Source: Edaphochlamys debaryana (Eukaryota; Chlorophyta; Chlorophyceae; Chlamydomonadales). Taken from it: DNA of 64,000 bases. Positions 34,955-46,749 of this stretch are shown here, one piece after another (within the stretch, counting starts at the first letter, position 1; each line of letters starts with the position of its first letter). Where the stretch lies: assembly GCA_016858145.1 (NCBI GenBank), contig JAEHOE010000020.1:186001-250000 (forward strand), in the 5' to 3' direction. Under the pieces are notes generated by a model. The model was not told the origin of the DNA, did no database searches, and worked only from the letters and a program-made list of their open reading frames with translations. The position numbers and the translations under genes are program-made.

Positions 34955-37611
34955 ATGGGTGACTTCGTTTGTGAGTGGATCGCCTCCGCCTTCCCTGGCG
35001 ACTGGTCTGCACCGCATGGCGACCTGCCGGCCCTGCGGAACTCCATCGCGACGTGGCTCGCCGCGAGCCCCGATCCCAGCCTTGGGGCGTACACCGCCTA
35101 CATGTACCGCGCGGAGTGGAGCTACCAGCAGCTGCAGCAGCGAGCGGGTAAGGGCGGTGGCAGGGTGCGACCGAGAGGGCTGGATGGGGACTGGTGTGGG
35201 GGGCTAGCGCGTGTGCTAGTGTGCTGCAGGCTTGCGCCCTCTGCAAGCGACCGGGCGCCACACCGCCTGCCGCGTGTCGCCACCCTTACACATCTACCCA
35301 GGGACACAATCTCCTACCCCCGCCTTCCGGCCATGGCCCTTCGTCCTCGCAGGCTCTGGCCCTGCACCGGGCTTCTGGCCCCATCTCCGGCCCTTCCTGC
35401 TCGCGCCCGAGAGCGCAGGCGTCTTCGTGCTCGACTCCGACCCTCAGGGCTACGAGTTCGTTCGGCTCGAGCTCAGGGCCCTGCGACTGGCGGCGGAGGC
35501 GGCAGCCGCCGCCAGCCCGTACGCCCACCAGCAGCTGGCGCCGGGCGTGGTGCCGGTGGTCGCCGCGGCCTTCCCGGACACGCACGCGCCCGGGGAGCTG
35601 CCGGAGGGCGCCCTGCGCCGCATCATCGCCTCCTACCTCCTAGCCAGCCCCGACCCCCGCCCGGGCCCCTGGCCGCCAGCCTCACCTGCATCAGCACGAC
35701 GCTGAGGCAGGACCACCCGGGTGAGTGGGCGTGGCGTCTGGGGGCGGGGAGGGTGCTTGGAGGCGCTGGTTACCTGGCCTTTGCTCCCGTGCGTAAGCTT
35801 CGAGGGGAAGGCGTGTGTGCCTCCTTGCGGCCTGCCTGGGGACCTGGCTTGGCGGCTGTCCACTTGCCCCTGTCACCCGCACCCGCCTCGTCAAAGCGCT
35901 CTCTAAGCACACACCTGGCTCGCTCCCTCTTGCGCCAGAGCTGTGGCTACACCCGGCCTACGCCCGGCCCAAGCTCAAGCCCTTCCTGCTGGCGGGGGAG
36001 AGCCGGGGCGTGTTCAGCGTGGAGAGCGACGCCGCGGGGCACGAGTGGGCGCGTCTTGACCTGGACGCCCTGCATCGGGCGGCGACGGCGCCGGCTGCGG
36101 TGGAGGCGACCTCGGGGCCGGCGGCTGCCTCGACCTCCTGCTCCTTCGCCTCCGCCTCCCCCGCCGCCTCCACCCGCCCCTCCTCCCCCGCCTCCTCCTG
36201 CTCCTCGTCTTTCCACGAGGCGTCGGGACTGCTCCCGGCGGGGCTTCAGGGAGCATGCCCCGCCCGCCGCCCGCCTGCCGCAGCGGCGGTGGCGCCGCAG
36301 CGACGGCCGCCGGCGGCGGCCTCCGGCACAGCGGAAGCGGCAGCGGCGGCGCCGGCCGCTCGCTTCAAGGCGCACGCTCGGCGCTCCGCGCTCTCCAACG
36401 CGCTCCACGGCCGCTTCCCGCCACCGGCGGGCCGCGCAAGGGCCGACACGCCCGAACGCCGCCGTGCTCGCCTCTGCGCCATGATCAAGCGGGCCGTCAG
36501 CCGCATTCTGGTGCTCTTCGCGGCCCGGCACCAGGTGAACCTGGCGGAGGTGGGCAAGTGGCTGCCGAGCTTCACCTGGGGCGCCCGGCCGCCGGTGTCG
36601 CTGCGGGCGCTGTGCGAGGAGGAGCCGGACGTGTTCCGGGTGACTGAGCAGGTGGGCGGGGCGGGGCGGGCGGGTCCGGACGGGGTGGGAAAGGAGCGCC
36701 AGCCTGCCCTGCCCTGCCTTGCGGGGAGGTGCGAGGGCGTGCAGGTAGCGGCTCTACTGCCCACAACGCCGGCCCTGCACCGGCACGGATCTCTCCAGCA
36801 TGGTCCTTATCCTTTCCTGCCCCTCCCCTGCCCCTCCCCTGCCCCTCCCCTGCCCCTCGCGCTCCCCCAGCTCCTGCCGTCCGGCGGCACGTGCTGCTTG
36901 GTGCGGCTGGTGTGCCCCGCGCTCCTGGCCCTGGCGGCCGAGCTCGCGCCCGCACGGCCCAACGGTGGCCCCCCCCCGGGCGCCTCCCCGCACGGCGCCC
37001 CCGCGCTGCCGGCCCCGCCGCCGGCAGGCCCCAGCGACGCGGTCAAGTCCCTGGTCTCATCGCGCTTTCCCTCGCCCGGCTCTGGGCCGGCGCTGGAGGC
37101 GGAGCGCATCCGCCGCGGCGCCAAGCGCTACGTGGCGCAGGGCCTGGCGGTGGCGTGGGCCACGAGCGGCGCTTGGAGGACGTCCTCGCCAGCCTGTGGC
37201 CCCACGCGCTGGGGCCGGAGGCGGGGTCGCTGGAGGAGCGGCTGCGGGCGCTGTGCGGGGAGGAGCCCGACGTGTTCCGGGTGACCGAGGAGGTGGGCCG
37301 GGCGGGGCGGGCGGGTCCGGATGGGGTAGGAACTGAGCGGGGCAGGGCCGAGGGGCCCGGAGCCGCTGCGGGCGGCAGTGCTGTACCGCAAGCCAGCCTG
37401 AGAACGGGGTCCAGGGCTGGTCTGTGCGACCCACGTGCCTGCCTGCTAACCCTTCCAATCCATGCCGTTGCCCGCTCCGCAGCGCCCCGGCACCCTGATG
37501 GTACGGCTGGTGTGGGACGAGCTCATTCAGCTGGCGGAGGCGGAGGCGGAGGAGCGGGTGCGGGCAGCCGATGCGGACAAAGCCCTGGAGGCCTGCTGGG
37601 GCTACGCTTGA
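34955..37611 (+). pseudogene. Gene B, left-arm copy: LOTUS-like module protein with two frameshifts
   Basis: The start ATG at 34955 gives MGDFVCEWIASAFPGDW, and the last exon ends LVWDELIQLAEAEAEERV...CWGYA with TGA at 37609-37611. Exon edges match the intact copy B' (for example donors at the ends of the QQLQQRAG and DVFRVTEQ exons). Two single-base deletions relative to B' break the frame. One is at about 35659-35664, where CGCCCGGG stands for CGCCTCGGG. The other is at about 37156-37160, where GTGGGCC stands for GTGGGGCC. If real, translation would stop in the second exon. Sequencing error in GC-rich DNA cannot be excluded. The sequence between E1 and the ATG (34540-34790) lacks the leader intron seen at B'. 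The domain description is given under B'. Confidence 0.75.
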
Positions 37612-39708
37612 TGGGTCGCGGAGCCGGAGTCGCAGGCGGAGGCCCCGCACGGCCCGTCACGGCCCGGGCTGTGCTCAGGCTCTGCGTGGGCAGACGCTGG
37701 CTGCTGGCTCTGCTGGCGCTGGGCCTCTGCACCCTACCGCTTCGGCGCCGTACGCTCTCCATGTTAGGGCTGAGGCGTGGGTTGCGCAGGCGGTGTGCAT
37801 GCAGAGGAGGTGCTTGCGACCTACAGCGGGCAGCGGGCTCGCAAACACCAAAGCAGAACACGAAGAGGCGGCGCGTGGAATCCCAAGGGATGCAGGCGAG
37901 CTAGGCGCGGAAGGCAGCGCTGGGGCTGGGGCGGGTGCTAGTGTGTAGGGAGGGCCTCAAGGCTGCTGGCGGGGACGGTTAGGTATATAGTTTGCTTGGC
38001 GAGCGACCACCTGTGTGTATGCTTTATCCTGCGACTAGCTTTCCTTGCATGCGCCCTGTGTGCCGCCCTTGTCCTTCCATAGTGCGTGTGCCTTCTCTTA
38101 TGAATGACAGAGGGGCTACCTGGCCTGGACGCTGGTGCTTGGGTGTTCCCCGGGACCCCGTGCGAGGGCATGGTCGCTGTGCGTGCAGGCGGTTTTCTGT
38201 TTTTGCTTGAGGGCCCTGATGGTTGGAGGTTTGCAGTGGCCTGGGTGTCCGTCCTTCCGTGAGCCAGCATCGGGTTTGCGGCTTGGGGGGCGTCCTTGGG
38301 GCCCGCTAGCATTGCTAGTGGGGTGCCCCCCTGTCCTCCCTGATAGAGCAAATGGCTCGGGGTGGAGTCATGCACATCTATGTGCCTACAGCTTGTAACG
38401 TGCCCTTCTGGACGCCCCTGCAACCGCCCCACTGCCACTGCCGGGGCCTCCCTTCTTGGGCTTAGTGGCTCTTTCACCCGGCGCCTCCATGTGGCCGAGC
38501 GAGGGAGAGGGAGGAGGGCGCAGGCCAGTCGCCTGTGGCCAATTCTGATCTAGCGCGATGGGTCACAGACTCACAGGTCTGGCGACGCGCGATCCCGCAG
38601 CATGCGCACCGCCACACCGTATCATCCTCAGCGGCTCCGGCAGCCACCTCAAGGGCGAACCCATAACGAGCGCAGCCTGGCAGCGCCACGTGACATTACG
38701 TACCCCCATCAGCCCTGCACAGCACAGCACTCAGCGCCTCCACTCACCAGCCTTCCACTTGTTTGTAACGCTCCGTCCAGCCGGTTTACTCCCATGGCCT
38801 CTTCCCCCCAGCACACCAACGCCAGCACCCGCGCCATCAACCAGCGGGACTCGCCCGCATACCTCTCGTCCATCTGCCGGACCAAGCGTATCCACTCCCG
38901 GCCCACGTGACTCCCACGGCTTCTGCCGGTGCAGGCGCAGGGCCTGTGTTGGCGCGGCTGTTGCTGTTGTCCCGCGCGGGCAAGAGGAACCGCCCCACGA
39001 GCTTCTCGACCCCCGCCCGCCCCAGCTCTCTGCACGGAATCGCCTCTCCCCCACGCCTATGTAGGCACATAGCGAAGCCCTCCGATGCTTGCATTGCTAT
39101 CTCATAAGCCAGCAATGCACACCCACCGCAAGATTGTGGACGCACCCCTGCCTGCCTGGACTTTGCCTTCCCCGTCCTGCTTGCACCCACCATCGCCCAC
39201 TGACAAACCCCGTCGCGCCGTACTGGCTGCTCGTCGCCGCTTGCCGGCTTGTTGCTTCGCCCCCCCTCTTGCCCATCCATAGGTCTTCAACGCTCCTCCG
39301 GCGGCTCTGGGGTGTGCTAGTGGCTCCGCTGCTTGCTTCACCATGCGGGCATGCGCCTTCGATGAAGTTCCTGACGCCTCTTTCGCCTTGCTCCGGCGGT
39401 TCTTCCGTCACCTACAGGTCTGTATACGTGTGGTTCACTCGGGTCGGGATACCTTGCGAGCCGCCGGAGAGCTGAACGTCATGGCCGGTAACCGCCCATT
39501 GTCCACGGCCCCGAAGGTAATCGAAGGTCACATGCGCTCTACGTGCTGGGGTATTCCTGGGCAGGACTGCTTTGCTCGTTGCTTCTATACCCTGTCGCAT
39601 CCGGCTGGTGGGCCAGACCCGGCTAGTTGCACGTTGCATTGACCCCTGCCTGCCGGGCTTCCGCTCCCCTTCTCCCGTTGGCCCCCACCGCACCCGCACC
39701 TGAACCCA
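37612..39708. other. Segment C: conserved between palindrome arms, no firm gene
   Basis: It matches 53030-55050 inverted, except for a 498-base insertion here and a different 0.84 kb segment there. The first part is the 3' flank of gene B, with TGTAAC at about 38394 (a possible poly(A) signal, found also downstream of B'). A minus-strand stretch at about 38805-38915 (VRQMDERYAGESRW) is conserved in frame in both arms, so an unlinked short exon is possible. Confidence 0.5.
39157..39654. mobile_element. 498-base insertion with a 13-base target-site duplication
   Basis: ACCCCTGCCTGCC stands at 39144-39156 and again at 39642-39654. The other arm of the palindrome has the matching site only once (CCCCTGCCTGCC near 53101-53112, reverse strand), giving a natural empty site. 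The insert has no terminal inverted repeats, no A-rich tail and no convincing coding frame, so its class is unknown. Confidence 0.65.
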
Positions 39709-40131
39709 TCACTGCAGGCTGAGGCTCTTGAACACAGCCTCCACGTGCTCCTTGAGCTGCGCGGCCTCCTGTCAAGGCGTGAGGAGGGGCAGCCGAAAGC
39801 CGCGGCCGGTCGGCCACCTTAATTCACCCAGCAGCCACCAGGCAGAGAGCCGACACCAAGGAGAGCGTCCCTGCCCGTCTCTGGGCCGCCAACTGCCAAG
39901 GGCTTGACCCTGCAAGTAACTGGGCGGCGGGGCCCACAAAACCACTCAAGCTTTCCTCATTCTCGTATGCCGCCAGCAGCGTTTTCAGGCCAGGCCCATC
40001 CAGGGCCTGTCCGAACCAGCTGTTCTCCATGACCTGCCCCAGGCTCCAGCGCTCCTCGGGATCGTACTTAAGCATCCCGCTCAGCAGCGCCGCCAGCGAC
40101 TCCCCCGGCGGGGCTGTCTCGGGCGGTTCTC
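39709..40131 (-). pseudogene. Remnant of the SnRK2-like kinase: last two exons only
   Basis: The reading frame ETAPPGESLAALLSGMLKY followed by DPEERWSLGQVMENSWFGQA matches the C-terminal lobe of kinase 2. The final exon (EAAQLKEHVEAVFKSLSLQ, stop at 39709-39711) is also present. Everything upstream (ATP site, catalytic loop, DFG, APE) is absent. The 5' junction at about 40131 falls at the heptamer GCGCTGG, which also occurs at 52609 in the complete gene. The donor after GAGGAAAGC has TT (39949-39948) in place of GT, so even the last intron could not be spliced. Confidence 0.85.
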
Positions 40132-40880
40132 CAGCGCGTTCTCTGTCTCTTACCGGGCACATACTGCCCTAGGCCCCAAAACTACCTTTCTCCCGCCGCT
40201 TCACAGAGCTTCTAGACGCACTGAGTTCAGGTGCCTCGGCCTTCCCCCCGCTCGCAGTTTGCACACACCGCACGTTTCCCTCAGCTGCACGCTCGGCCTG
40301 CAGCTGCGCAGCTGACTCGTCTCCACCGCCTGCAGGTGAGCGCTCGCGCATGATGACCATGCAGTGGTCACGCGGGTTGAGTGCCGGGACCGACACGCGG
40401 TTGGGCGACGAAGTCTACTCGTTACAATCCAGGGGCACCACCTGCCCCGGCAGGCGGCCGGCCCCCAACGGCAGGTGGGCGAGCTCAGCCACCTCCCACA
40501 TGACCGCCCCTGCAGGCCTGCACACGATTACCCAGCGTGCAGCTCTATCCCTCTGTAGCGCTATCAGCCCTGCCGCTACAGGTGATGTCAACTAGCACCC
40601 CCCGCAACTTAGCAGTCAGCAGCCAGCCTCACACCGCGCTGCTCCAAAGACCCGGCAACCACTCCCCTCCAAAACAGAACCCATACCACCGCCAATCCCA
40701 AAGCTCGCAACCCCACCTCTTCATCGTCGCAGCACCCGATGCTCTGAGCGCCAGCCCTACGCCCTCGGAGCCCCACGCCCTCCCAGCGGCTGCCAGTGGC
40801 GGGGCCCTTGCGGCGACGCCAGGGGCGGGGCCTTGCCCCCTCGCTGGCGTCGCTGGCTCCCGGGTCCCCTCGCCGTGCCC

Positions 40881-42511
40881 TCAGGTGCGCGGCGGCGGCG
40901 GCGGGGACGCAGGGTGCTCCTCGCTGCGAGGGCGGGGGCGGAAGGGGCAGGTTGGAGGGGGGTGAGCGCACGGCGGAATGGTGTGTTTCGCAGAGACGCC
41001 CCCGGCCCACCCCGGGCAGCACTCCACCAAGCGCCACAGCCCCGCCCAGCAGCCCTCACCTGGCCGCTCCGAAGGCGAGGCTCCGCATGAAGTCAGAGAA
41101 CCGCAGCAGGTCTTGCGGCCGCCAGCCCGGAGGGGGCTGCAGCGGGGCGGCCGGGGCGGGAGCGGGCGGCGGGCCGGGCGGAGCAGCCGCCGCGGGGATG
41201 GGCACGCCGGCCGGTGCAGCGGCCCCGGCGCCGGCGGTCTGTCCCGAGGGCGCCGGAGTGGCGACCTTGGGGGCCGCGTCGCCTCCGGACACCGAGGCGG
41301 CGGGAACGGGCGTCTGTGGAACACGGGTTGCAGGACAGGGGGTGGAGGAGTCAGGTTGGGGCGGACAATGGCAGGGGCAGGGGCGGGCCCTAGCCGAATG
41401 ACGCGCAACGCCCGCCGGCCTGACCTTGGTCCCGCGGCCGTTGCGCCGGCGCGTGAGCTTGCGAGCTGGCGTGTGGTCGTGTGGCCCCGCGTCGTCAGCC
41501 GCAGCAGCGCTGCGCTTGGGCCTCTGGCGGCTCGGCTGCGGCACAAAGGGGGGGGAGGTGCTCAGAGAGGCATCGGTCCGGGGCTGTCTGAAGACGTGGG
41601 CCAAGGCCCAGCTCCTCACACGAAACACCCACGCCCGCCTCTGCCTCACCTGCCCCGCGCTGCTCCCCACCGCCTGCGAGCTCGTGGCTCCGGCGTCCGG
41701 GGCCTCCGCGGGCGTCACCTGCATCGTCTCCCGGGGCAGCAGCGCAGCGTACCTGCAGGGGAAGGGCAGCCACGCAGCAGCTGAGCCGTGGCGGAGCTAG
41801 GCGCAGGGCTGAGCGCAGGAGCGCAGACGCAGACGGAGCCCCCCCTCCCGCCCCGCGGCGCCCGTCCGCCCCGGCCTCACTGCTGGAAGCCCTTGATGTG
41901 GAAGACGCCCCGGTCGCGCAGCTCCCCGCTCGTCATGACGCGGTGGAAGACGTCCTCCCACTGCCTGGCCGTCTTGCCGGCAGCGCCGGGGCGCAGCAGC
42001 ATGGGGTTCTCCATGGCCCAGGCCGCAGCGGCAGCCGGAGACATGGCCACTCCGCGGCCCTGCAGGCAGCCGGTCTGCGCAGGAGGGCGGGCAGGCGGTG
42101 GCGAGTGGGGGCGTGCGCGGAGGCGCAACGGGGCAGCGCCGGTCGCAGAGGCCAGCGTGTGCCTCACCTCGAGCACGAGCACGCGGCACTCCTTGGGGAT
42201 CAGGCGCCCGTTGGTGGACATGCTGTCGCAGACCTCCTGCAAGGCCGGGAGGCGGTCGCCCAGGTGCCTCTGCGGGGGGAGCCAGGGGGCGGCGGGGCCT
42301 CAGGAGGGCGGAGGCCCGTGCGTGGGCGGTGTGTGCCAGGCAGGCGGCAACGGCGCTGGCGGTAGTGCCTGGGGCAGCCCGCAACGCAGCTGCCGCTCAC
42401 CCTGATGCAATCGTCATGCTCCTTGCCCGTGACGATCTCAAACCGGGTGGCGGCATCCGGCTGGTGCGAGGCGCTGGGAGAAACCGCGTTCGCCTGCTGC
42501 TGCTGCTGCTC
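40881..42511 (-). CDS. Gene D, left-arm copy: Gln-rich start, conserved middle, Pro/Ala-rich basic tail
   Basis: Seven visible exons mirror those of D'. In order they encode EQQQQQANAVSPSASHQPD..., HLGDRLPALQEVCDSMSTNG..., TGCLQGRGVAMSPAAAAAWA...VFHIKGFQ, QYAALLPRETMQVTPAEAPD..., PSRQRPKRSAAAADDAGPHD..., TPVPAASVSGGDAAPK...LAFGAAR and SEEHPASPPPPPRT. The stop is at 40881-40883. All GT and AG sites checked are intact, so this copy may be functional although its arm is otherwise decaying. The basic KRPKR-like stretch would suit a nuclear protein, but that is only an inference. No known domain was recognised. The initiating ATG was not found; it must lie upstream, towards E2, whose leader exon is present at about 42740-42790. 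It differs from D' by scattered substitutions (e.g. HDDCIR for HDDYIR). Confidence 0.7.
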
Positions 42512-42689
42512 CTGCGAGGCAGCCACACGTACAGCAGTGGGACGGTTAGGTCATTAGGTGAGAAGGCTCTGGAACAAGCCTGCCGGGCTGCTCAGCGGCT
42601 GGGGCGCACCGTGGTCAGAGCCGGTGGTGCTTGGTGGGAGGCCTGAGGGAGGGCCGATGTGGGTTAACACGAAGCCGGGGGTAAGGCGG

Positions 42690-43700
42690 GCGAGGCTGGA
42701 GCGCTGACACGTGAGCTCCCAAGGCGTCAGCCGGCCAGACTCACCTGAAGGCCGGCTGGGCGTGGAGGCAGGGGCGCTTGACGTTAGCGGGGCAACTTCT
42801 ATGGCTGAGAGCACTGAAAGTGTTTGGGTTGAGGCTGGCTAGGGTGTTTGTGTTGAGGAGGTATGAGCTCAGTGGCGGTGCTGTGGGCTATGTAGGTAGC
42901 CCCACGGCCGTACGCGGGGGACCTCGGGGACCCCGGGGAACCTGGCGGGGGGACCTCCGGGGGACCCGGCGGGGACCCCGCGGGGGCGGCTCCGGGGACC
43001 TCCAGCGAGCGCAGTCGACCGGCTGGGCATCTGCAAGCGCTCTTCTGGGCTGTGACTCGCGGTATTTTGCAGCGCAGCGCAGCGGCATGGCGCGCATCGC
43101 GGGATTGAGGTTGGAGGGGCAGCGTGCAGAGTGCTGTGACGTAGTCTGAGACGTGTGTAATTGAGACAGGTTAGGCTGGAGTGCCCGAGCAAGTAAAAGT
43201 CGTGGTGATGATGGCATGCAGCCCCTTCACTCTTCATATAAGTTTTGCTAGGCCTTTCGGGATACTCTTCTCTCGGCGGCGCTTCAACCATCCATTACGC
43301 GCGCTAGCTTCAAACCGCGAAGGAGTCGCCCAATTACGCCGGACGAGCAGCATGCGCACACGCTGCTGCGCTGCGCTGCAAATGCCGCGAGTCACAGCCC
43401 AGAAGAGCGCTTGCAGATGCCCAGCCGGTCGACTGCGCTCGCTGGAGGTCCCCGGAGCCGCCCCCGCGGGGTCCCCGCCGGGTCCCCCGGAGGTCCCCCC
43501 GCCAGGTTCCCCGGGGTCCCCGGGGTCCCCCGCGTACGGCCGTGGGGCTACCTACATAGCCCCCAGCACCGCCACTGAGCTCATACCTCCTCAACACAAA
43601 CACCCTAGCCAGCCTCAACCCAAACACTTTCAGTGCTCTCAGCCCTAGAAGTTGCCCCGCTAACGTCAAGCGCCCCTGCCTCCACGCCCAGCCAGCCTTC
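42690..43700. promoter_or_regulatory. Element E2: palindromic module at the centre of the large palindrome
   Basis: The arms are at about 42800-43090 and 43350-43660, with the core at 43090-43350 in the opposite orientation to that of E1. The leader region (CGCCCCTGCCTCCACGCCC... then donor GGTGAGTCTGGCC) is present on both outer sides, pointing at D (minus) and D' (plus). This makes it the most symmetrical of the three copies. An A/T-rich stretch (CATATAAG, near 43238) lies in the core. Confidence 0.75.
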
Positions 43701-43966
43701 GGGTGAGCCTGGCCGGCTGACGCCTTGGTAGCTCACGTGTCAGAGCTCCAGCACCTGTGCTCTGCCTGCAGGCATCTCCCAGCCTCTCCCGCCTTACCCC
43801 CGGCTTCGTGTTTACCCTCTTCGGCCCTCCCTCAGGCCTCCCACCAAGCGCCACCGGCTCTGACCATGGTGCGCTCCAGCCGCTGAGCAGCCCGGCCGGC
43901 TTGTTCCAGAGCCTTCTCACCTAATGACCTAACCGTCCCACTGCTGCACGTGTGGCTGCCTCGCAG

Positions 43967-45595
43967 GAGCAGCAGCAGCAGCAGGCGAACGCGGTTTCTC
44001 CCAGCGCCTCGCACCAGCCGGATGCCGCCACCCGGTTTGAGATCGTCACGGGCAAGGAGCATGACGATTACATCAGGGTGAGCGGCAGCTGCGTTGCGGG
44101 CTGTCCCAGGCACTACCGCCAGCGCCGTTGCCGCCTGCCTGGCACACACCGCCCACGCACGGGCCTCCGCCCTCCTGAGGCCCCGCCGCCCCCTGGCTCC
44201 CCCCGCAGAGGCACCTGGGCGACCGCCTCCCGGCCTTGCAGGAGGTCTGCGACAGCATGTCCACCAACGGGCGCCTGATCCCCAAGGAGTGCCGCGTGCT
44301 CGTGCTCGAGGTGAGGCACACGCTGGCCTCTGCGACCGGCGCTGCCCCGTTGCTCCTCCGGGCACGCCCCCACTCGCCACCGCCTGCCCGCCCTCCTGCG
44401 CAGACCGGCTGCCTGCAGGGCCGCGGAGTGGCCATGTCTCCGGCTGCCGCTGCGGCCTGGGCCATGGAGAACCCCATGCTGCTGCGCCCCGGCGCTGCCG
44501 GCAAGACGGCCAGGCAGTGGGAGGACGTCTTCCACCGCGTCATGACGAGCGGGGAGCTGCGCGACCGGGGCGTCTTCCACATCAAGGGCTTCCAGCAGTG
44601 AGGCCGGGGCGGACGGGCGCCGCGGGGCGGGAGGGGGGGCTCCGTCTGCGTCTGCGCTCCTGCGCTCAGCCCTGCGCCTAGCTCCGCCACGGCTCAGCTG
44701 CTGCGTGGCTGCCCTTCCCCTGCAGGTACGCTGCGCTGCTGCCCCGGGAGACGATGCAGGTGACGCCCGCGGAGGCCCCGGACGCCGGAGCCACGAGCTC
44801 GCAGGCGGCGGGGGGCAGCGCGGGGCAGGTGAGGCAGAGGCGGGCGTGGGTGTTTCGTGTGAGGAGCTGGGCCTTCGCCCACGTCTTCAGACAACCCCGG
44901 ACCGATGCCTCTCTGAGCAGCTCGCCCCACTGTGCCGCAGCCGAGCCGCCAGAGGCCCAAGCGCAGCGCTGCTGCGGCTGACGACGAGGGGCCGCACGGC
45001 GACACGCCAGCTCGCAAGCTCACGCGCCGGAGCAACGGCCGCGGGACCAAGGTCAGACCGGCAGGCGTTGCGGGCGTCATTTGTCTAGGGCCCGCCCCTG
45101 CCCCTGCCATTGTCCGCCCCAACCTGACTCCTCCCCCCCTGTCCTGCAACCCGTGTTCCACAGACGCCCGTTCCCGCCGCCTCGGTGTCCGGAGGCGACG
45201 CGGCCCCCAAGGACGCCACTCCGGCGCCCTCGGGACAGACCGCCGGCGCCGGGGCCGCTGCGCCGGCCGGCGTGCCCACCCGCGCGGCGGCTGCTCCGCC
45301 CGGCCCGCCGCCCGCTCCCGCGCCGGCCGCCCCGCTGCAGCCCCCTCCGGGCTGGCGGCCGCAAGACCTGCTGCGGTTCTCTGACTTCATGCGGAGCCTC
45401 GCCTTCGGAGTGCCCAGGTGAGGGCTGCTGTGCGGGGCTGGGGCGCTTGGTGGAGTGCTGCCCGGGGTGGGCCGGGGCGCCTACGCGAAACACGCCATTC
45501 CGCCGTGCGCTCAACCCCCTCCAACCTGCCCCTTCCGCCCCCGCCCTTGCAGCGAGGAGCACCCTGCGTCCCCGCCGCCGCCGCCGCGCACCTGA
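43967..45595 (+). CDS. Gene D', right-arm copy: Gln-rich start, conserved middle, Pro/Ala-rich basic tail
   Basis: Exons 43967-44077, 44209-44310, 44404-44597, 44726-44828, 44941-45051, 45164-45417 and 45553-45595 join in one frame with GT-AG introns; the phases were checked by length. They give about 305 residues. The order is a Gln run (EQQQQQANAV), a helical part (HLGDRLPALQEVCDSM), an ordered-looking part (AMENPMLLRPGAAGKTARQW then EDVFHRVMTSGELRDRGVFH), a basic stretch (SRQRPKRS, ARKLTRRSNGRG), a Pro/Ala linker and a short conserved end (GWRPQDLLRFSDFMRSLAFG). No family was recognised. No in-frame ATG precedes the first visible exon before a stop, so an upstream 5' exon is expected near E2 (leader acceptor CTGCAG at about 43770). 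TGTAAC at about 46067 may be its poly(A) signal. Confidence 0.75.
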
Positions 45596-46749
45596 GGGCA
45601 CGGCGAGGGGACCCGGGAGCCAGCGACGCCAGCGAGGGGGCAAGGCCCCGCCCCCGGCGTCGCCGCAAGGGCCCCGCCACTGGCAGCCGCTGGGAGGACG
45701 TGGGGCTCCGAGGGCGTGGGGCTGGCGCTCAGAGCACGCGGGTGCTACGGCGATGTGGAGGTGGGGTTGCGTGCTGTGGGATTGGCGGCGGTATGGGTTT
45801 GGTGTCGGAGGGAAATGATTGCCGGGTCTTTGGAGCAGCGCGGTGTGAGGCTGGCTGCTATGGTGCGGGGGGTTCGGAGTGCGGAGCCGCGGGGGGTGTT
45901 GCTTGACATTACCTGTAGCGGCAGGGCTGATAGCGCTACAGAGGGATAGAGCTTCACGCTGGGTAATCGTGTGCAGGCCTGCAGGAGCGGTTATGTGGGA
46001 GGCGGCTGAGCTCGCCCACCTGCCGTTGGGGGCCGGCCGCCTGCCGGCGCAGGTGGTGCCCCTGGATTGTAACGAGTAGACTTTGTCGCCCAACCGCGTG
46101 TCCCGGACGAGGCCTGCCCTAGCGATGAGGCCTGCCCTAGCGAACGGCACGAGCGTGCCAGCTGCCCCCTCACCCCTTGCACCGAAACGTGCTGTCGTAC
46201 AAGGCGGGCGGAAAATGCCACCGTGAAGATGCCCGACTCTGAACCTGGGTGCCCGTGCTAGGAGCTACGTGAAGCGGCGTAAGAAAGGCAGTTTAGGGGC
46301 CTAGGGCAATATGTGCCCGAAAAGAGACCATGAGCGGAGGCGCGGATCGGCGGAGGGGCGTGACGGGGCTGCGAAGTGTGAAGTAGAGTCGGGCGGCCGG
46401 GTGACATATTGTATCGTAGCATGCGCTCATAACCTTCGTGTACATGTATTCCGCTCGCGTAGTGCCCTTGTTCGACTCACGCGTATTTACCGGTTGCCAT
46501 TGTCACCTCGGCTTACCCCTACCGGCCTACCAAGCAGGTTTCTGGAATATTAGCATGACATAGTCGAGGAGGGAACAGCGTGCCGATGATGAGGACGACG
46601 ATGCTCTGCTGGCAGCGCGTTTGAGGAAGCCAGCAACGGTGTTACGTGGGCCCTAGCTTTGCTATCGATAGCTCTACCTCCGGCACCAAGCGACTTCGCT
46701 TGGCACTGCCCCGCGGCCGGCGACACTCTACCTCGCGGAACCCAACACC
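45596..46749. other. 3' flank of D' and promoter region of kinase 1
   Basis: Bases 45596 to about 46330 match the left arm (40880 down to 40131). The homology ends at about 46330, which is the right-arm side of the deletion junction. An 18-base unit (GATGAGGCCTGCCCTAGC) is repeated twice near 46110-46145. No gene was recognised before the ATG at 46750. Confidence 0.6.

Larger units (their letters stand above)
32085..42900. repeat. Left arm of a large diverged inverted repeat (A - E1 - B - C - kinase remnant - D)
   Basis: This arm matches, in reverse complement and in the same order, 61080 down to about 43500. Corresponding blocks: 32085-33720 with 59160-61080; 33680-34540 with 58210-59235; 34790-37990 with 55050-58180; 37990-39830 with 53030-55050; 39660-40131 with 52609-53110; 40131-42800 with 43670-46330. 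The blocks differ by many substitutions and indels, so they are not a simple assembly duplication. Confidence 0.9.

Noticed and set aside
34667..36484. Single 605-residue frame across gene B
   Set aside because: It reads through two introns and is out of frame with the conserved exons; comparison with B' shows the real exon structure.
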